33,367 bases of DNA from Gammaproteobacteria bacterium (GTDB lineage Bacteria; Pseudomonadota; Gammaproteobacteria; Chromatiales; Chromatiaceae). Shown piece by piece: positions 1 to 7,484 of the stretch; positions within the stretch are counted from its first letter, which is position 1; every line of letters begins with the position of its first letter. The stretch lies in NCBI GenBank assembly GCA_015490795.1, contig WFXD01000016.1:1-33367 (forward strand), given 5' to 3'. The notes beneath the pieces are model-generated. The model did not search any database and was not told the DNA's origin. It saw only the letters and a program-made list of their open reading frames with translations. The translations under genes and the position numbers were made by a program.

Positions 1-44
1 CATTTTGAACGATTGCGTATCACCCATACGGTGAGTTCAAAATG
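1..44. repeat. Stem-loop at the left window edge
   Basis: Ten-base arms CATTTTGAAC (1-10) and GTTCAAAATG (35-44) are perfect reverse complements. Inside them a second stem pairs CGTAT (16-20) with ATACG (26-30) around a 5-base loop. No T-run follows on either strand, so a simple intrinsic terminator is not obvious. The outer arm may continue beyond the window. It could be the 3' signal of an unseen upstream gene or part of a dispersed repeat. Confidence 0.5.
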
Positions 45-91
45 TGGGAAAAAATCCTGTAGATTGAGTGCATTAGACGTTCGCAGTAGGC

Positions 92-109
92 TCAACTGAT
101 TTTTCTAGG
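92..109. repeat. Short dispersed repeat, copy 1
   Basis: The stretch ending GATTTTTCTAGG (98-109) recurs at 11293-11304, and the preceding bases are also nearly the same (TCAACT here, CCAACC there). Both copies lie in non-coding DNA with a TGCATTAGA word upstream (69-77 and 11191-11199). It looks like the shared core of a degraded dispersed element. No transposase or clear ends are visible. Confidence 0.4.
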
Positions 110-198
110 TTGATACCCTTCTGTGCGTAAGGGGCGGCACTCCATCCTGCACGGTATACAGGGTGCATTCGCAGATCTATTACCCGGCTGCATGCATT

Positions 199-219
199 AA
201 ATGCGAACGATTCGCGTTT
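199..219. promoter_or_regulatory. Candidate operator palindrome over the -35 region
   Basis: A 21-base imperfect palindrome (8 of 10 pairs match) is centred on base 209. Its core is GCGAA (203-207), a 3-base spacer, then TTCGC (211-215), with AAA/TTT outer ends. It overlaps the start of the -35 hexamer of the iron-transporter promoter, a typical repressor position. It does not resemble the Fur consensus, so the regulator is unknown. Confidence 0.4.
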
Positions 220-245
220 ACACCTGTATGCAGTTGCTTTATAAT
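217..245 (+). promoter_or_regulatory. Sigma70-type promoter of the iron ABC transporter
   Basis: TTTACA (217-222) and a perfect TATAAT (240-245) are separated by exactly 17 bases. Transcription would begin near 252, giving a leader of about 30 bases before the ATG at 282. The -35 side is overlapped by the palindrome at 199-219. Confidence 0.7.
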
Positions 246-281
246 CAGTGTCCATCAAGGTTATTTTCTGGAAATTGCTCT

Positions 282-1304
282 ATGAATGATTGGATAAAAC
301 TATTAATCCCGACACTGGCACTGACCCTGCTGTCGGCTCCTGTGCTGGCAGCGGAAGAGGTTAATGTCTACTCTGCCCGCAAAGAGGCGCTTATCAAGCC
401 ATTGCTGGAGAGGTTTACCCAGCAGACCGGGATCAAGGTGAATCTGCTTACCGGCAAGGCAAAAACCCTGCTGAAGCGGCTGCAAAGTGAGGGGCGTAAC
501 ACGCCTGCTGATATGCTGCTGACAACCGATGCGGGTAATCTGCACGCCGCTACGGCTGCGGGTCTGCTGCAGCCTGTTGACAGCGCTCTCCTGAAGGCGG
601 CTGTGCCACGCAACCTGCGAGACCCCAATGACCGCTGGTATGCGCTCTCTATCCGCTCGCGAGTCATGGCCTATAGCAAAAAGCGGGTCAAGGCATCTGA
701 GCTGTCAACCTATGAGGATCTGGCTGATCCAAAGTGGAAGGGGCGGCTCTGCATCCGCTCATCCAGCAATATCTATAATCAATCACTGCTTGCATCGCTT
801 ATTCGTCACAATGGGGCAGAGCAGGCAGAAGAGTGGGCCAAAGGGGTTGTGGCCAATATGGCCCGGCCGCCAAAGGGCAACGATCGTGCCCAGGTCATGG
901 CGGTGGCTGTCGGCATCTGCGATATTGCCATCATCAACACCTATTATATGGGGGTGATGCTGGAAAAGGATGAGCGCCAGAAAAAGGCCGCCTCGCAGGT
1001 CTCTATCTTCTTCCCCAATCAGGGCGGACGTGGTGCCCACATCAACATCAGTGGCGCTGGCATCATTAAAGGTGCGAAGCATAGAGAGAATGCAATCAGG
1101 CTACTGGAGTTTTTGGTAAGTGATGAGGCGCAGCTGTGGTATGCCAAGGTGAATCATGAATATCCTGTCAAGGCGGGGATTCCCGTCAGTGATATTGTGA
1201 TGGCCTGGGGCTACCCCTTTAAACAGGATGGCCTCAATGTAGGTGAGCTGGGTAGATACAATGCCGATGCGGTAAAGGTGTTTGACCGGGCTGGCTGGAA
1301 ATAG
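282..1304 (+). CDS. Ferric iron ABC transporter, periplasmic binding protein (FbpA/FutA/IdiA-like)
   Basis: This 340-residue protein should capture ferric iron in the periplasm and deliver it to the permease encoded next. The start chosen at 282 gives a clean signal peptide: MNDWIK, a hydrophobic stretch to about residue 20, then an AxA-type site (VLAAEE). A frame extending back to 201 would add 27 residues that spoil the signal and would overlap the promoter. Mature features typical of the family are the NVYSARKE opening, the DMLLTTDAGNL segment, and the double tyrosine in NTYYMG, where family members place iron-ligand tyrosines. No strong Shine-Dalgarno precedes the ATG. Permease and ATPase genes follow on the same strand, supporting an iron importer. 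Exact substrate (bare ferric ion or chelate) cannot be read from sequence. Confidence 0.88.
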   Translation: MNDWIKLLIPTLALTLLSAPVLAAEEVNVYSARKEALIKPLLERFTQQTGIKVNLLTGKAKTLLKRLQSEGRNTPADMLLTTDAGNLHAATAAGLLQPVDSALLKAAVPRNLRDPNDRWYALSIRSRVMAYSKKRVKASELSTYEDLADPKWKGRLCIRSSSNIYNQSLLASLIRHNGAEQAEEWAKGVVANMARPPKGNDRAQVMAVAVGICDIAIINTYYMGVMLEKDERQKKAASQVSIFFPNQGGRGAHINISGAGIIKGAKHRENAIRLLEFLVSDEAQLWYAKVNHEYPVKAGIPVSDIVMAWGYPFKQDGLNVGELGRYNADAVKVFDRAGWK

Positions 1305-1320
1305 TCCGCCGCTACAGCAT

Positions 1321-1366
1321 CGCACCCAGGCGCAGGGGGAATATGTTCTCTCTGCGCCTGGGTGCG
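1321..1366 (+). terminator. Strong stem-loop between binding protein and permease genes
   Basis: Fifteen-base arms (1321-1335 and 1352-1366) are perfectly complementary around a 16-base loop, with GC-rich sequence beginning CGCACCCAGG. Only a weak TTTA follows, so it is more likely a partial terminator or mRNA-stabilising structure than a full stop. This fits the common need for more binding protein than permease. It ends 16 bases before the permease ATG. Confidence 0.65.
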
Positions 1367-1382
1367 TTTACAATCTAACGCC

Positions 1383-3071
1383 ATGCAACAGTTAACCACA
1401 GACCATTCGGCCCCACTGGCGCCGCTTCGTTTTGCATTCCGCCGCCCCTCCGGCTGGACGCTGAGTGCTGCCTTTGTTGCACTGATCATTGCAACACCTA
1501 TTCTGACGGTTCTGGGTTTTCTCTTTTATCCCAGCGGTGACACCTGGCAGCATCTGGTGGATACGGTTCTGGCCGATTATGTCACCAACTCGCTGCTGTT
1601 GATGCTGGGGGTTGCAGTGGGGGCGGGCAGCATCGGCATCTGCACTGCCTGGCTCACCAGCATGTACAGCTTTCCCGGCCGGCCGCTCTTTATCTGGGCA
1701 CTGTTGCTGCCTCTGGCCATGCCCGCCTATATCATTGCCTTTACCTATACCGGCATGTTTGAGGTGGCCGGTCCGGTGCAGGAGTGGATTCGGGAGCACT
1801 TCAATCTGCGCTACGGCGAATACTGGTTTCCAGAGATCCGTTCACTGGGTGGTGCTATCAGCATGTTGTCACTGGTGCTCTACCCCTATGTCTACCTGCT
1901 GGCGCGCTCGGCATTTCTGGATCAATCCGTCTGTGCGCTGGAGGCCAGCCGCACCCTGGGGTGCGGCCCCTGGCGCAGCTTCTTTTTTGTCGCCCTGCCG
2001 CTGGCACGCCCGGCAATCGTTACCGGGCTTTCACTCGCCCTGATGGAGACGCTGGCAGACTATGGCACCGTACAATATTTTGGCATCAGCACCTTCACCA
2101 CCGGCATCTTTCGCACCTGGTTCGGGCTGGATGACAGCGTGGCAGCTGCCCAGCTCTCTGGCCTGTTGATGACCTTTGTCTTTGTCCTGATCCTGCTGGA
2201 ACGCTGGTCACGCCGGCAGGCGCGTTTCCATCACGCCACCAATCGTTATCAAACCCTGCCTAATATCAAGTTGCCCCCCCTGATGGGCTGGATGGCTGCG
2301 CTCGCCTGCCTGTTGCCGCTCTTTTTTGGCTTCCTGCTGCCTGTTGGGCAGTTGGCCCAATGGGCGGTCATGACCTTTGCTGAGATGGTCAATGAAGATT
2401 TCTATGAACTGATGATGAACAGTTTTCTGCTGGCTGGTGCAGCTGCTGTGCTGACACTGATCCCGGCACTGATACTGGGTTACGGCAACCGCAATCATGC
2501 CACGCCGCTCTCCCGTTTTCTGGTGCGACTCTCTGCCATGGGGTACGCCATTCCCGGCACCGTTATTGCCATCGGTGTACTCATCCCGTTTGGCGCGCTG
2601 GACAACAGCGTTGATGGCTGGATGCTGGAGCATTTCAGCATCAGTACTGGCCTTATATTCAGTGGAACAGTTTTTATCCTGCTGTTTGCCTACATGGTGA
2701 GGTTCTTCACTGTGTCACTCAATACCATAGAGTCAGGCCTGGCCAAGATCAGGCCTTCGCTGGATGAATCTGCCAAAACGATGGGATATGGCGGCCTTGA
2801 GATACTGCGCCATGTGCATCTGCCCATCATGAAAGGCAGCCTGCTGACAGCGTTGATTATCGTCTTTGTCGATGTATTGAAAGAGCTGCCCGCCACCCTG
2901 GTGCTGCGGCCATTCAACTTCAATACACTGGCGGTGCGCGCCTTTGAACTGGCCTCTGACGAACGCCTGGCTGACTCCTCAACAGCCGCCATTGCGATTG
3001 TGTGCGTGAGCATTATCCCTGTGATTCTGCTCAGCCGGACCATTGCCCACTCACGAGCCGGTCAATCCTGA
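1383..3071 (+). CDS. Ferric iron ABC transporter, fused double permease (FbpB-like)
   Basis: This inner-membrane channel of about 562 residues belongs to the ferric-iron/thiamine permease type in which two six-helix halves are fused. Each half shows the EAA-type loop that docks on the ATPase: ASRTLGCGPW in the first and SAKTMGYGGL in the second. Roughly twelve hydrophobic helices are visible. The ATG at 1383 was preferred over an in-frame GTG at 1362, because the GTG lies inside the right arm of the 1321-1366 stem-loop. Neither has a recognisable ribosome binding site, so translation may depend on the stem-loop context. Its stop overlaps the start of the ATPase gene by one base, implying coupled translation. 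Confidence 0.88.
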   Translation: MQQLTTDHSAPLAPLRFAFRRPSGWTLSAAFVALIIATPILTVLGFLFYPSGDTWQHLVDTVLADYVTNSLLLMLGVAVGAGSIGICTAWLTSMYSFPGRPLFIWALLLPLAMPAYIIAFTYTGMFEVAGPVQEWIREHFNLRYGEYWFPEIRSLGGAISMLSLVLYPYVYLLARSAFLDQSVCALEASRTLGCGPWRSFFFVALPLARPAIVTGLSLALMETLADYGTVQYFGISTFTTGIFRTWFGLDDSVAAAQLSGLLMTFVFVLILLERWSRRQARFHHATNRYQTLPNIKLPPLMGWMAALACLLPLFFGFLLPVGQLAQWAVMTFAEMVNEDFYELMMNSFLLAGAAAVLTLIPALILGYGNRNHATPLSRFLVRLSAMGYAIPGTVIAIGVLIPFGALDNSVDGWMLEHFSISTGLIFSGTVFILLFAYMVRFFTVSLNTIESGLAKIRPSLDESAKTMGYGGLEILRHVHLPIMKGSLLTALIIVFVDVLKELPATLVLRPFNFNTLAVRAFELASDERLADSSTAAIAIVCVSIIPVILLSRTIAHSRAGQS

Positions 3072-4162
3072 TGACAGCGCAACTGCAACTTAACAAGGTC
3101 TCTGTCCGGCTTGGTGGTCAAAGCATCGTAAACGATATCAGCCTGAAGCTGGAACCGGGAGAGATCGGCTGCCTGCTGGGACACAGCGGCTGCGGAAAAA
3201 CCACCCTGCTCAGAGCTATTGCAGGTTTTGAGCAGCCTGCATCGGGTGAGATACTGCTGCACGGCAAGCCGGTCGCCAGCCGACAGATCATGCTGCCACC
3301 AGAGCAGCGAAACGTGGGCATGGTGTTTCAGGATCTGGCGCTTTTCCCCCATCTGACCGTTGGCCAAAATATTGCCTTTGGCATGCGCCGTTGCAGCAAA
3401 GAGGAGATCCGCCAGCGCACCCAAATCCTGCTGGAGCTGGTTGGACTGCCACACCTGATCAAGCAGCATCCACATCAACTCTCCGGTGGGCAGCAGCAGC
3501 GCATTGCACTGGCTCGCGCCATGGCTCCCCGCCCCGATCTGCTACTGCTCGACGAGCCGTTCAGCAGCCAGGATGCTGAACGGCGAGAACAGCTGGCCAG
3601 AGAGGTGGGTGAAATATTGCGTGAAGATGGCATCACTGCCATGCTGGTCACCCATGATCAGCATGAGGCCTTTGCCATGGCCGACAGCATTGGCGTCATC
3701 AGTGGCGGCCGCCTGCTACAGTGGGACAGCCCCTACAATCTTTACCACTGTCCAAACTCCAGGGAGGTTGCCGACTTTATCGGGCAGGGTGTACTGGTCA
3801 AAGGCACAGTGCTTGAGGCTGGCAGGCTACAGACTGAACTTGGTGAAGTTTGTGGTGATTTTTCCCAGTCTTTTCCGGCTGGCACAGAGGTCGATCTTTT
3901 GGTTCGGCCGGACGATATTATTCATGACGACCATAGCGATACTTTTGGTTGCGTAATCCAAAAGGCCTTTCGCGGTGCTGAATATATGTACACATTGCGC
4001 CTCTCCTGCCGCACGGATGTGCTCTGTCTTGCCCCCAGCCACCATGATCATAAAATAGGCGAGAAGATCGGCATCCGGCTAGAGCTGGATCACCTGGTGA
4101 TATTTCTCGTTTCAGAGATAAACAGAACGAAGGGAAACCTGCGCTGTAACCCTTTGCTGTAA
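3071..4162 (+). CDS. Ferric iron ABC transporter, ATP-binding protein (FbpC-like)
   Basis: This 363-residue ATPase powers the importer. It has Walker A GHSGCGKTT (residues 37-45), the signature LSGGQQQRIALARA, Walker B LLLLDEP and the switch histidine in LVTHDQHEAFAMAD. A C-terminal TOBE-like region, usual for this subfamily, follows. The D-loop reads SSQD, where SNLD or SSLD is commoner. The start at 3071 overlaps the permease stop (TGATG); an in-frame upstream start at 3002 would run deep into the permease. The protein extends about 15 residues past the usual LELDHLVIF end, and that tail lies opposite the 3' end of the Kelch gene. Confidence 0.9.
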   Translation: MTAQLQLNKVSVRLGGQSIVNDISLKLEPGEIGCLLGHSGCGKTTLLRAIAGFEQPASGEILLHGKPVASRQIMLPPEQRNVGMVFQDLALFPHLTVGQNIAFGMRRCSKEEIRQRTQILLELVGLPHLIKQHPHQLSGGQQQRIALARAMAPRPDLLLLDEPFSSQDAERREQLAREVGEILREDGITAMLVTHDQHEAFAMADSIGVISGGRLLQWDSPYNLYHCPNSREVADFIGQGVLVKGTVLEAGRLQTELGEVCGDFSQSFPAGTEVDLLVRPDDIIHDDHSDTFGCVIQKAFRGAEYMYTLRLSCRTDVLCLAPSHHDHKIGEKIGIRLELDHLVIFLVSEINRTKGNLRCNPLL

Positions 4163-5520
4163 AAATTTCTCATTAGCGTGCCATTGGGATAGCTGATGCG
4201 ATCCCCCACTTTCAGCTCCTTTGCCGGTGCTGCCAGCCATATTACATTGTTATTATCTTCACGTACCTGCAGATAGCTGTAGAGCTTCTGCCTGAAGTGC
4301 TGAAGAATAACTCCCTCATGTGGCAATGGCGGTTTATGTTGCTCGCGCAGGTCGCTGGCTGCTTTATGTCGTGCCACCTCTGCGGCCGTACCCCAATATC
4401 CAATGTCGCCATTTTCATTAAAACCGGCATAAAAGACATCGCGTAGATAGGCTCGCCCATCGCCACCGCCCAGCAGATAGATCCTGCCATTGATAACAGC
4501 AGCACTGGCGCCACCAACAACCGTGGGGGTTGGGGTGGTGTATTCCCAACTGGAAAGCGTACCCTCTTTTAGGATTTTTGAGCGTTCCACCGTGTTAAGG
4601 TGGGTTGCTCCGGTAAGCCCGCCAATGGCATAAAGGGTCCCGTTATGCACTGCGGTTGCCAGTGCATAACGCCCCGTCTGAAGTGGTGATGTTCTTTTCC
4701 ACGGAAGAAAAAAGCCCTCTTCATCTGTTTTGCTCCAGCTTACATCGGTAATTCCTGAGCCGCCGACCTTGCTGTGTCCACCGATATTGTAGATGCCCCC
4801 GCCAACCTTTACCCGGCCATGAACGTAACGCGCCACAAGCATAGGGTCGTTGGATACCAGCCACTCACCAACGGAGCCATCCGGATTTATCTCTGCCTGT
4901 TCAATCGTATCCAGTAAAATGCCGCCATATCCACCAAAGGCATAGAGGGTGTTTCCGATTACCGCCAACTTTACACAGCGCCGGGGGATGTTCATGATGG
5001 ACGGCTCTACTGTCCATTTACCCAGGGTGCCATCCCTCTTTATCTCTGCGCGCTCAACGGTTGCCAGCAGCTCCTTGCCATTTTGCCCACGACCACCGCC
5101 CACTGCATACAGATAGTTCCCATGCTGCACAACAGAAAAGTAGCCTCGCTCAATGTTCAGGCTTGGACCTGGCCGCCAGCTTGAGAGTGATCCGTCAGAG
5201 TTGATGCGTGCATATTCCGATGTTCTCAGGTAGGCAGGCCGCTGCTTTGCCCCGGCTGGTAAAGGCTTATCCTCCAGCCCCAAGCCACCGATCATGTAAA
5301 TATATTCAGTGGAGTGGTAGATGGCGGCCCCCGTACGCACTGCCTGCATGGATGCAGTCGCCTTCCAGCCGGCGATCCAGTGGCTTTTTTTATTTGATGC
5401 CTCCCTGTGTTCCACCCCCTCGCCACTGAACAAAACGGGGGATAGCATAAGAGCCGAGCTGAATATCAAAATATAAACAGGGCGCAAGAGCTTGTTAACC
5501 ATAACGTGTCGGGCTTCCAT
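4090..5520 (-). CDS. Exported Kelch-repeat protein with a C-terminal small beta domain
   Basis: The 476-residue product begins with a hydrophobic segment (about residues 11-32) that looks like a signal peptide or membrane anchor. Residues 55-390 hold about six Kelch-like blades with repeated GG turns, each followed by a pattern of the kind TVE-A-I--DG-L--W, so a beta-propeller is expected. From about residue 400 a separate domain follows (WLAAPAKELKVGDRI, then MRNFYSK), resembling small OB/SH3-like domains found in exported proteins near multiheme cytochromes. That assignment is from memory of the pattern. Two ATGs are possible (residues 1 and 7); neither has a good ribosome site. It converges on the iron ATPase gene with a 73-base overlap. 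Its ligand is unknown. Confidence 0.75.
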   Translation of the reverse strand: MEARHVMVNKLLRPVYILIFSSALMLSPVLFSGEGVEHREASNKKSHWIAGWKATASMQAVRTGAAIYHSTEYIYMIGGLGLEDKPLPAGAKQRPAYLRTSEYARINSDGSLSSWRPGPSLNIERGYFSVVQHGNYLYAVGGGRGQNGKELLATVERAEIKRDGTLGKWTVEPSIMNIPRRCVKLAVIGNTLYAFGGYGGILLDTIEQAEINPDGSVGEWLVSNDPMLVARYVHGRVKVGGGIYNIGGHSKVGGSGITDVSWSKTDEEGFFLPWKRTSPLQTGRYALATAVHNGTLYAIGGLTGATHLNTVERSKILKEGTLSSWEYTTPTPTVVGGASAAVINGRIYLLGGGDGRAYLRDVFYAGFNENGDIGYWGTAAEVARHKAASDLREQHKPPLPHEGVILQHFRQKLYSYLQVREDNNNVIWLAAPAKELKVGDRISYPNGTLMRNFYSKGLQRRFPFVLFISETRNITR

Positions 5521-5674
5521 TTTGTTGTTGTAAGTATATTCAATGCAAATGCAGGTTTTACTAAAGCGGGTTTATGGTTTATCGGGTCAATGGGGCCACT
5601 CATTAGCCGAGCCTGTTGATGAGCTTGATATTTCGTGCTTTCAGTCTGTTCACCCGGCAGGTGAACTCCGCTGC

Positions 5675-5779
5675 GGGGCGGATTGCATGTTTGTGGAGGC
5701 GCATGCCTGTGTTTCAACTCCTTGGAATAGAACACCGTTGCGCCTTGCCCTGCGCCTCCGCAAACGCACACTCCACCCC
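5675..5779. repeat. Imperfect inverted repeat with 31-base arms
   Basis: The arm at 5675-5705 (starting GGGGCGGA and containing GGAGGCGCA) matches the reverse complement of 5749-5779 at about 25 of 31 positions, around a 43-base spacer. Such a structure could be a decayed palindromic repeat or a folded RNA. It was compared with integron attC sites, but the required paired core motifs are not both present. Confidence 0.5.
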
Positions 5780-5792
5780 GTTCAACTGCGGA

Positions 5793-5829
5793 CTAGTACA
5801 CCGTCAATATAGCCTTGACGGTGTACTAG
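5793..5829. repeat. Perfect 15-base-arm hairpin
   Basis: CTAGTACACCGTCAA (5793-5807) and its exact reverse complement (5815-5829) flank a 7-base loop. No adjacent T-run is present on either strand. It may act as a transcript-end structure or be part of a repeat family. Confidence 0.6.
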
Positions 5830-5900
5830 GTCTATTGGAATTTAAACGGTACCCACACAGGGTGGAGGCCTGAATTGATCGGCAAAGTGATCTTCAATAC

Positions 5901-5957
5901 ATGCATGGGGTCAATTGCAGGATCACCTGCCCTATCAAGCATTTGACCCGCATGCAT
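5901..5957 (-). terminator. Nested stem-loop downstream of the octaheme cytochrome gene
   Basis: ATGCATGGGGTCAA (5901-5914) pairs with 5943-5957 with one bulged base, and a nested stem GCAGG/CCTGC (5917-5921 and 5926-5930) closes on a 4-base loop. It lies 17 bases past the stop of the cytochrome gene, where a transcript end or 3' stabiliser is expected. No U-run follows on the minus strand, so rho-independent termination is uncertain. Confidence 0.45.
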
Positions 5958-5973
5958 TTTCTGTCCACCTGGT

Positions 5974-7443
5974 TTATTTGTGCTCTGCTCTCAGCTTTGC
6001 AGCCTCTTCCCTGATCTCTACCAGATCCTTCTTCATTTCGGCCCAGCCGTACCAGTGCAGGTAGTCTGGATTGGAGTGAAAACCGCCCTGGAAGGTGCGC
6101 ATCCGATGCTCCAGAAACATGACATAGAGTGTCTGCTCAATGCCGCTTTGAACTTCGTAGAATCTGAGCAGATCCACGCTGGGCGGGTAATCTGTAGGTC
6201 GAGGAAGAATCCCGTCGTCATACAGCGCCTGGACGATGGTCACCGCTTCGGCCATCAGTTTGTCGGCCTCTTTGATCAGCCCGTCGATCTTCTCCAGCTC
6301 TCCTTTGGACCAGCTCTCGCCGTGACACTGGGCACAGACATCAAGCATCTTCTTCCGCTCGGCATCCCAGTCTGCTTTGGTGAGCCGGGCCATGTCAGCT
6401 GCTTTGACTGCACCGAGGCGGTCTGTGGGGTTGCCCTCGGCATCCAGTACGCCAAGCCCCTGGAGTATCGTGGCGCGATACCCCATCCACTCGGCATCCT
6501 CCTCTGGCAGTCTCAAGGCCAGAAAGCCCCAGGCGGTTGAGACATCATGCCCACCATCCGGCATGTGGCAGGTTACGCAGACAGGTGCCCGTGGGGTTTT
6601 TGTCGAGGCCTCATAGGGGTTGCTGTACCAATCCTTGATCTTCTTGCTGAAATCATAGTCATGCTTTTCGTTTTGGTAGATCATCCCGTGCTTGCTGGTG
6701 ATATACATCTCCCACTGGGGGTGATCAAAGCCCATGTGGCAGGTGCCGCATGCCTCTGGCTTTCTCGCCTCTTCGGCCGAGAAGAGGTGGCGGGTATGGC
6801 ATGAGTCACACTGCCCCTCATCACGCCCGATCTTGTGGCAGCCGCCGCACCCCTTTTCGCCAGCCATGATGGCTTCAGGCTGATCCTTGGTGCTTGGCAT
6901 GGCCTCCATGGCCAGCCAGGCCTTTGAGTGTTTGCCTTTGGCGAATTCGGCTACTTTGGTTTCATGGCACTGCTTGCAGTTGCTGGATGAGACCTCCAGC
7001 CGAACCTTTGAATTCTCACAGACGGTGGTCATGGACTGGATGCGTTCCGGTGCATCCTTGGTGGGGATGTGGCACTCATTGCAGCCAATACCCTTGGCAG
7101 CATGCTGTGACATCTTCCAGTCCCGAATGGCGCCGGCTGAAAGACCTTTCCTTACATGGCAGTCAAGACACTGCTTGCCCGGTTCTGTGATGACCGGTTT
7201 AAACTCCATCTTGCTCTCTTTTACGCTGACGTAGCCAACCATCGTTAGTGCAAAAAAGAGGATGAGGCTCAAAATGCCAATAAAGTATTTCATCAGGTTA
7301 TAGTCGCCCTCTTCTTCATCGGCAAAGAGTGTGCGTAAAGCTGTGCCGATGCTGGCTTTCCAGGACAACAGCTTCTCTGTTATTGGATCACTGGCTTGAT
7401 TGGCTGGTTTGGTCTTTTCAGACTCGCTCTGTTCTTCCTGCAT
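5974..7443 (-). CDS. Membrane-anchored octaheme cytochrome c, hydroxylamine-oxidoreductase (HAO) family
   Basis: The 489-residue protein has eight CxxCH heme sites, with first cysteines at about residues 92, 121, 156, 199, 212, 232, 289 and 370. One N-terminal membrane helix (about 50-72) follows a charged cytoplasmic tail of some 50 residues. Eight hemes, the KHSKAW and CGTCHMGFDHPQ segments and the C-terminal HSNPDYLHWYGWA region are HAO-family traits. Family members either oxidise hydroxylamine or reduce nitrite or hydroxylamine; the difference rests largely on a cross-linking tyrosine that cannot be placed here without alignment. It is the last gene of the Rieske-cytochrome b operon (41 bases after the b gene), in the position where a cytochrome c1 or f gene would be expected. 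It is therefore probably the electron-accepting subunit of that complex. Confidence 0.82.
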   Translation of the reverse strand: MQEEQSESEKTKPANQASDPITEKLLSWKASIGTALRTLFADEEEGDYNLMKYFIGILSLILFFALTMVGYVSVKESKMEFKPVITEPGKQCLDCHVRKGLSAGAIRDWKMSQHAAKGIGCNECHIPTKDAPERIQSMTTVCENSKVRLEVSSSNCKQCHETKVAEFAKGKHSKAWLAMEAMPSTKDQPEAIMAGEKGCGGCHKIGRDEGQCDSCHTRHLFSAEEARKPEACGTCHMGFDHPQWEMYITSKHGMIYQNEKHDYDFSKKIKDWYSNPYEASTKTPRAPVCVTCHMPDGGHDVSTAWGFLALRLPEEDAEWMGYRATILQGLGVLDAEGNPTDRLGAVKAADMARLTKADWDAERKKMLDVCAQCHGESWSKGELEKIDGLIKEADKLMAEAVTIVQALYDDGILPRPTDYPPSVDLLRFYEVQSGIEQTLYVMFLEHRMRTFQGGFHSNPDYLHWYGWAEMKKDLVEIREEAAKLRAEHK

Positions 7444-7484
7444 TTCTTTATTACCTCAAAAATAATTTATTTATATCTGAATGG

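Larger units (their letters stand above)
5521..5973. other. Gene-free interval with three inverted repeats
   Basis: No credible gene was seen in these 453 bases; the short frames present have no family resemblance or ribosome site. The interval instead holds three inverted repeats, annotated separately at 5675-5779, 5793-5829 and 5901-5957. It separates the octaheme cytochrome gene from the Kelch gene, both on the minus strand. Confidence 0.6.

Noticed and set aside
73-258. 61-codon minus-strand frame at the left edge
   Set aside because: It runs across the promoter and operator of the iron transporter and includes the dispersed repeat. It is probably part of a repeat, not a gene.
201-281. 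Upstream start of the iron-binding protein
   Set aside because: The extension places 27 residues before the signal peptide and overlaps the -35 and -10 boxes.
5675-5786. Integron attC site
   Set aside because: One RYYYAAC-like word exists (GTTCAAC at 5780), but the matching GTTRRRY partner is missing and no integrase or cassette array is present.
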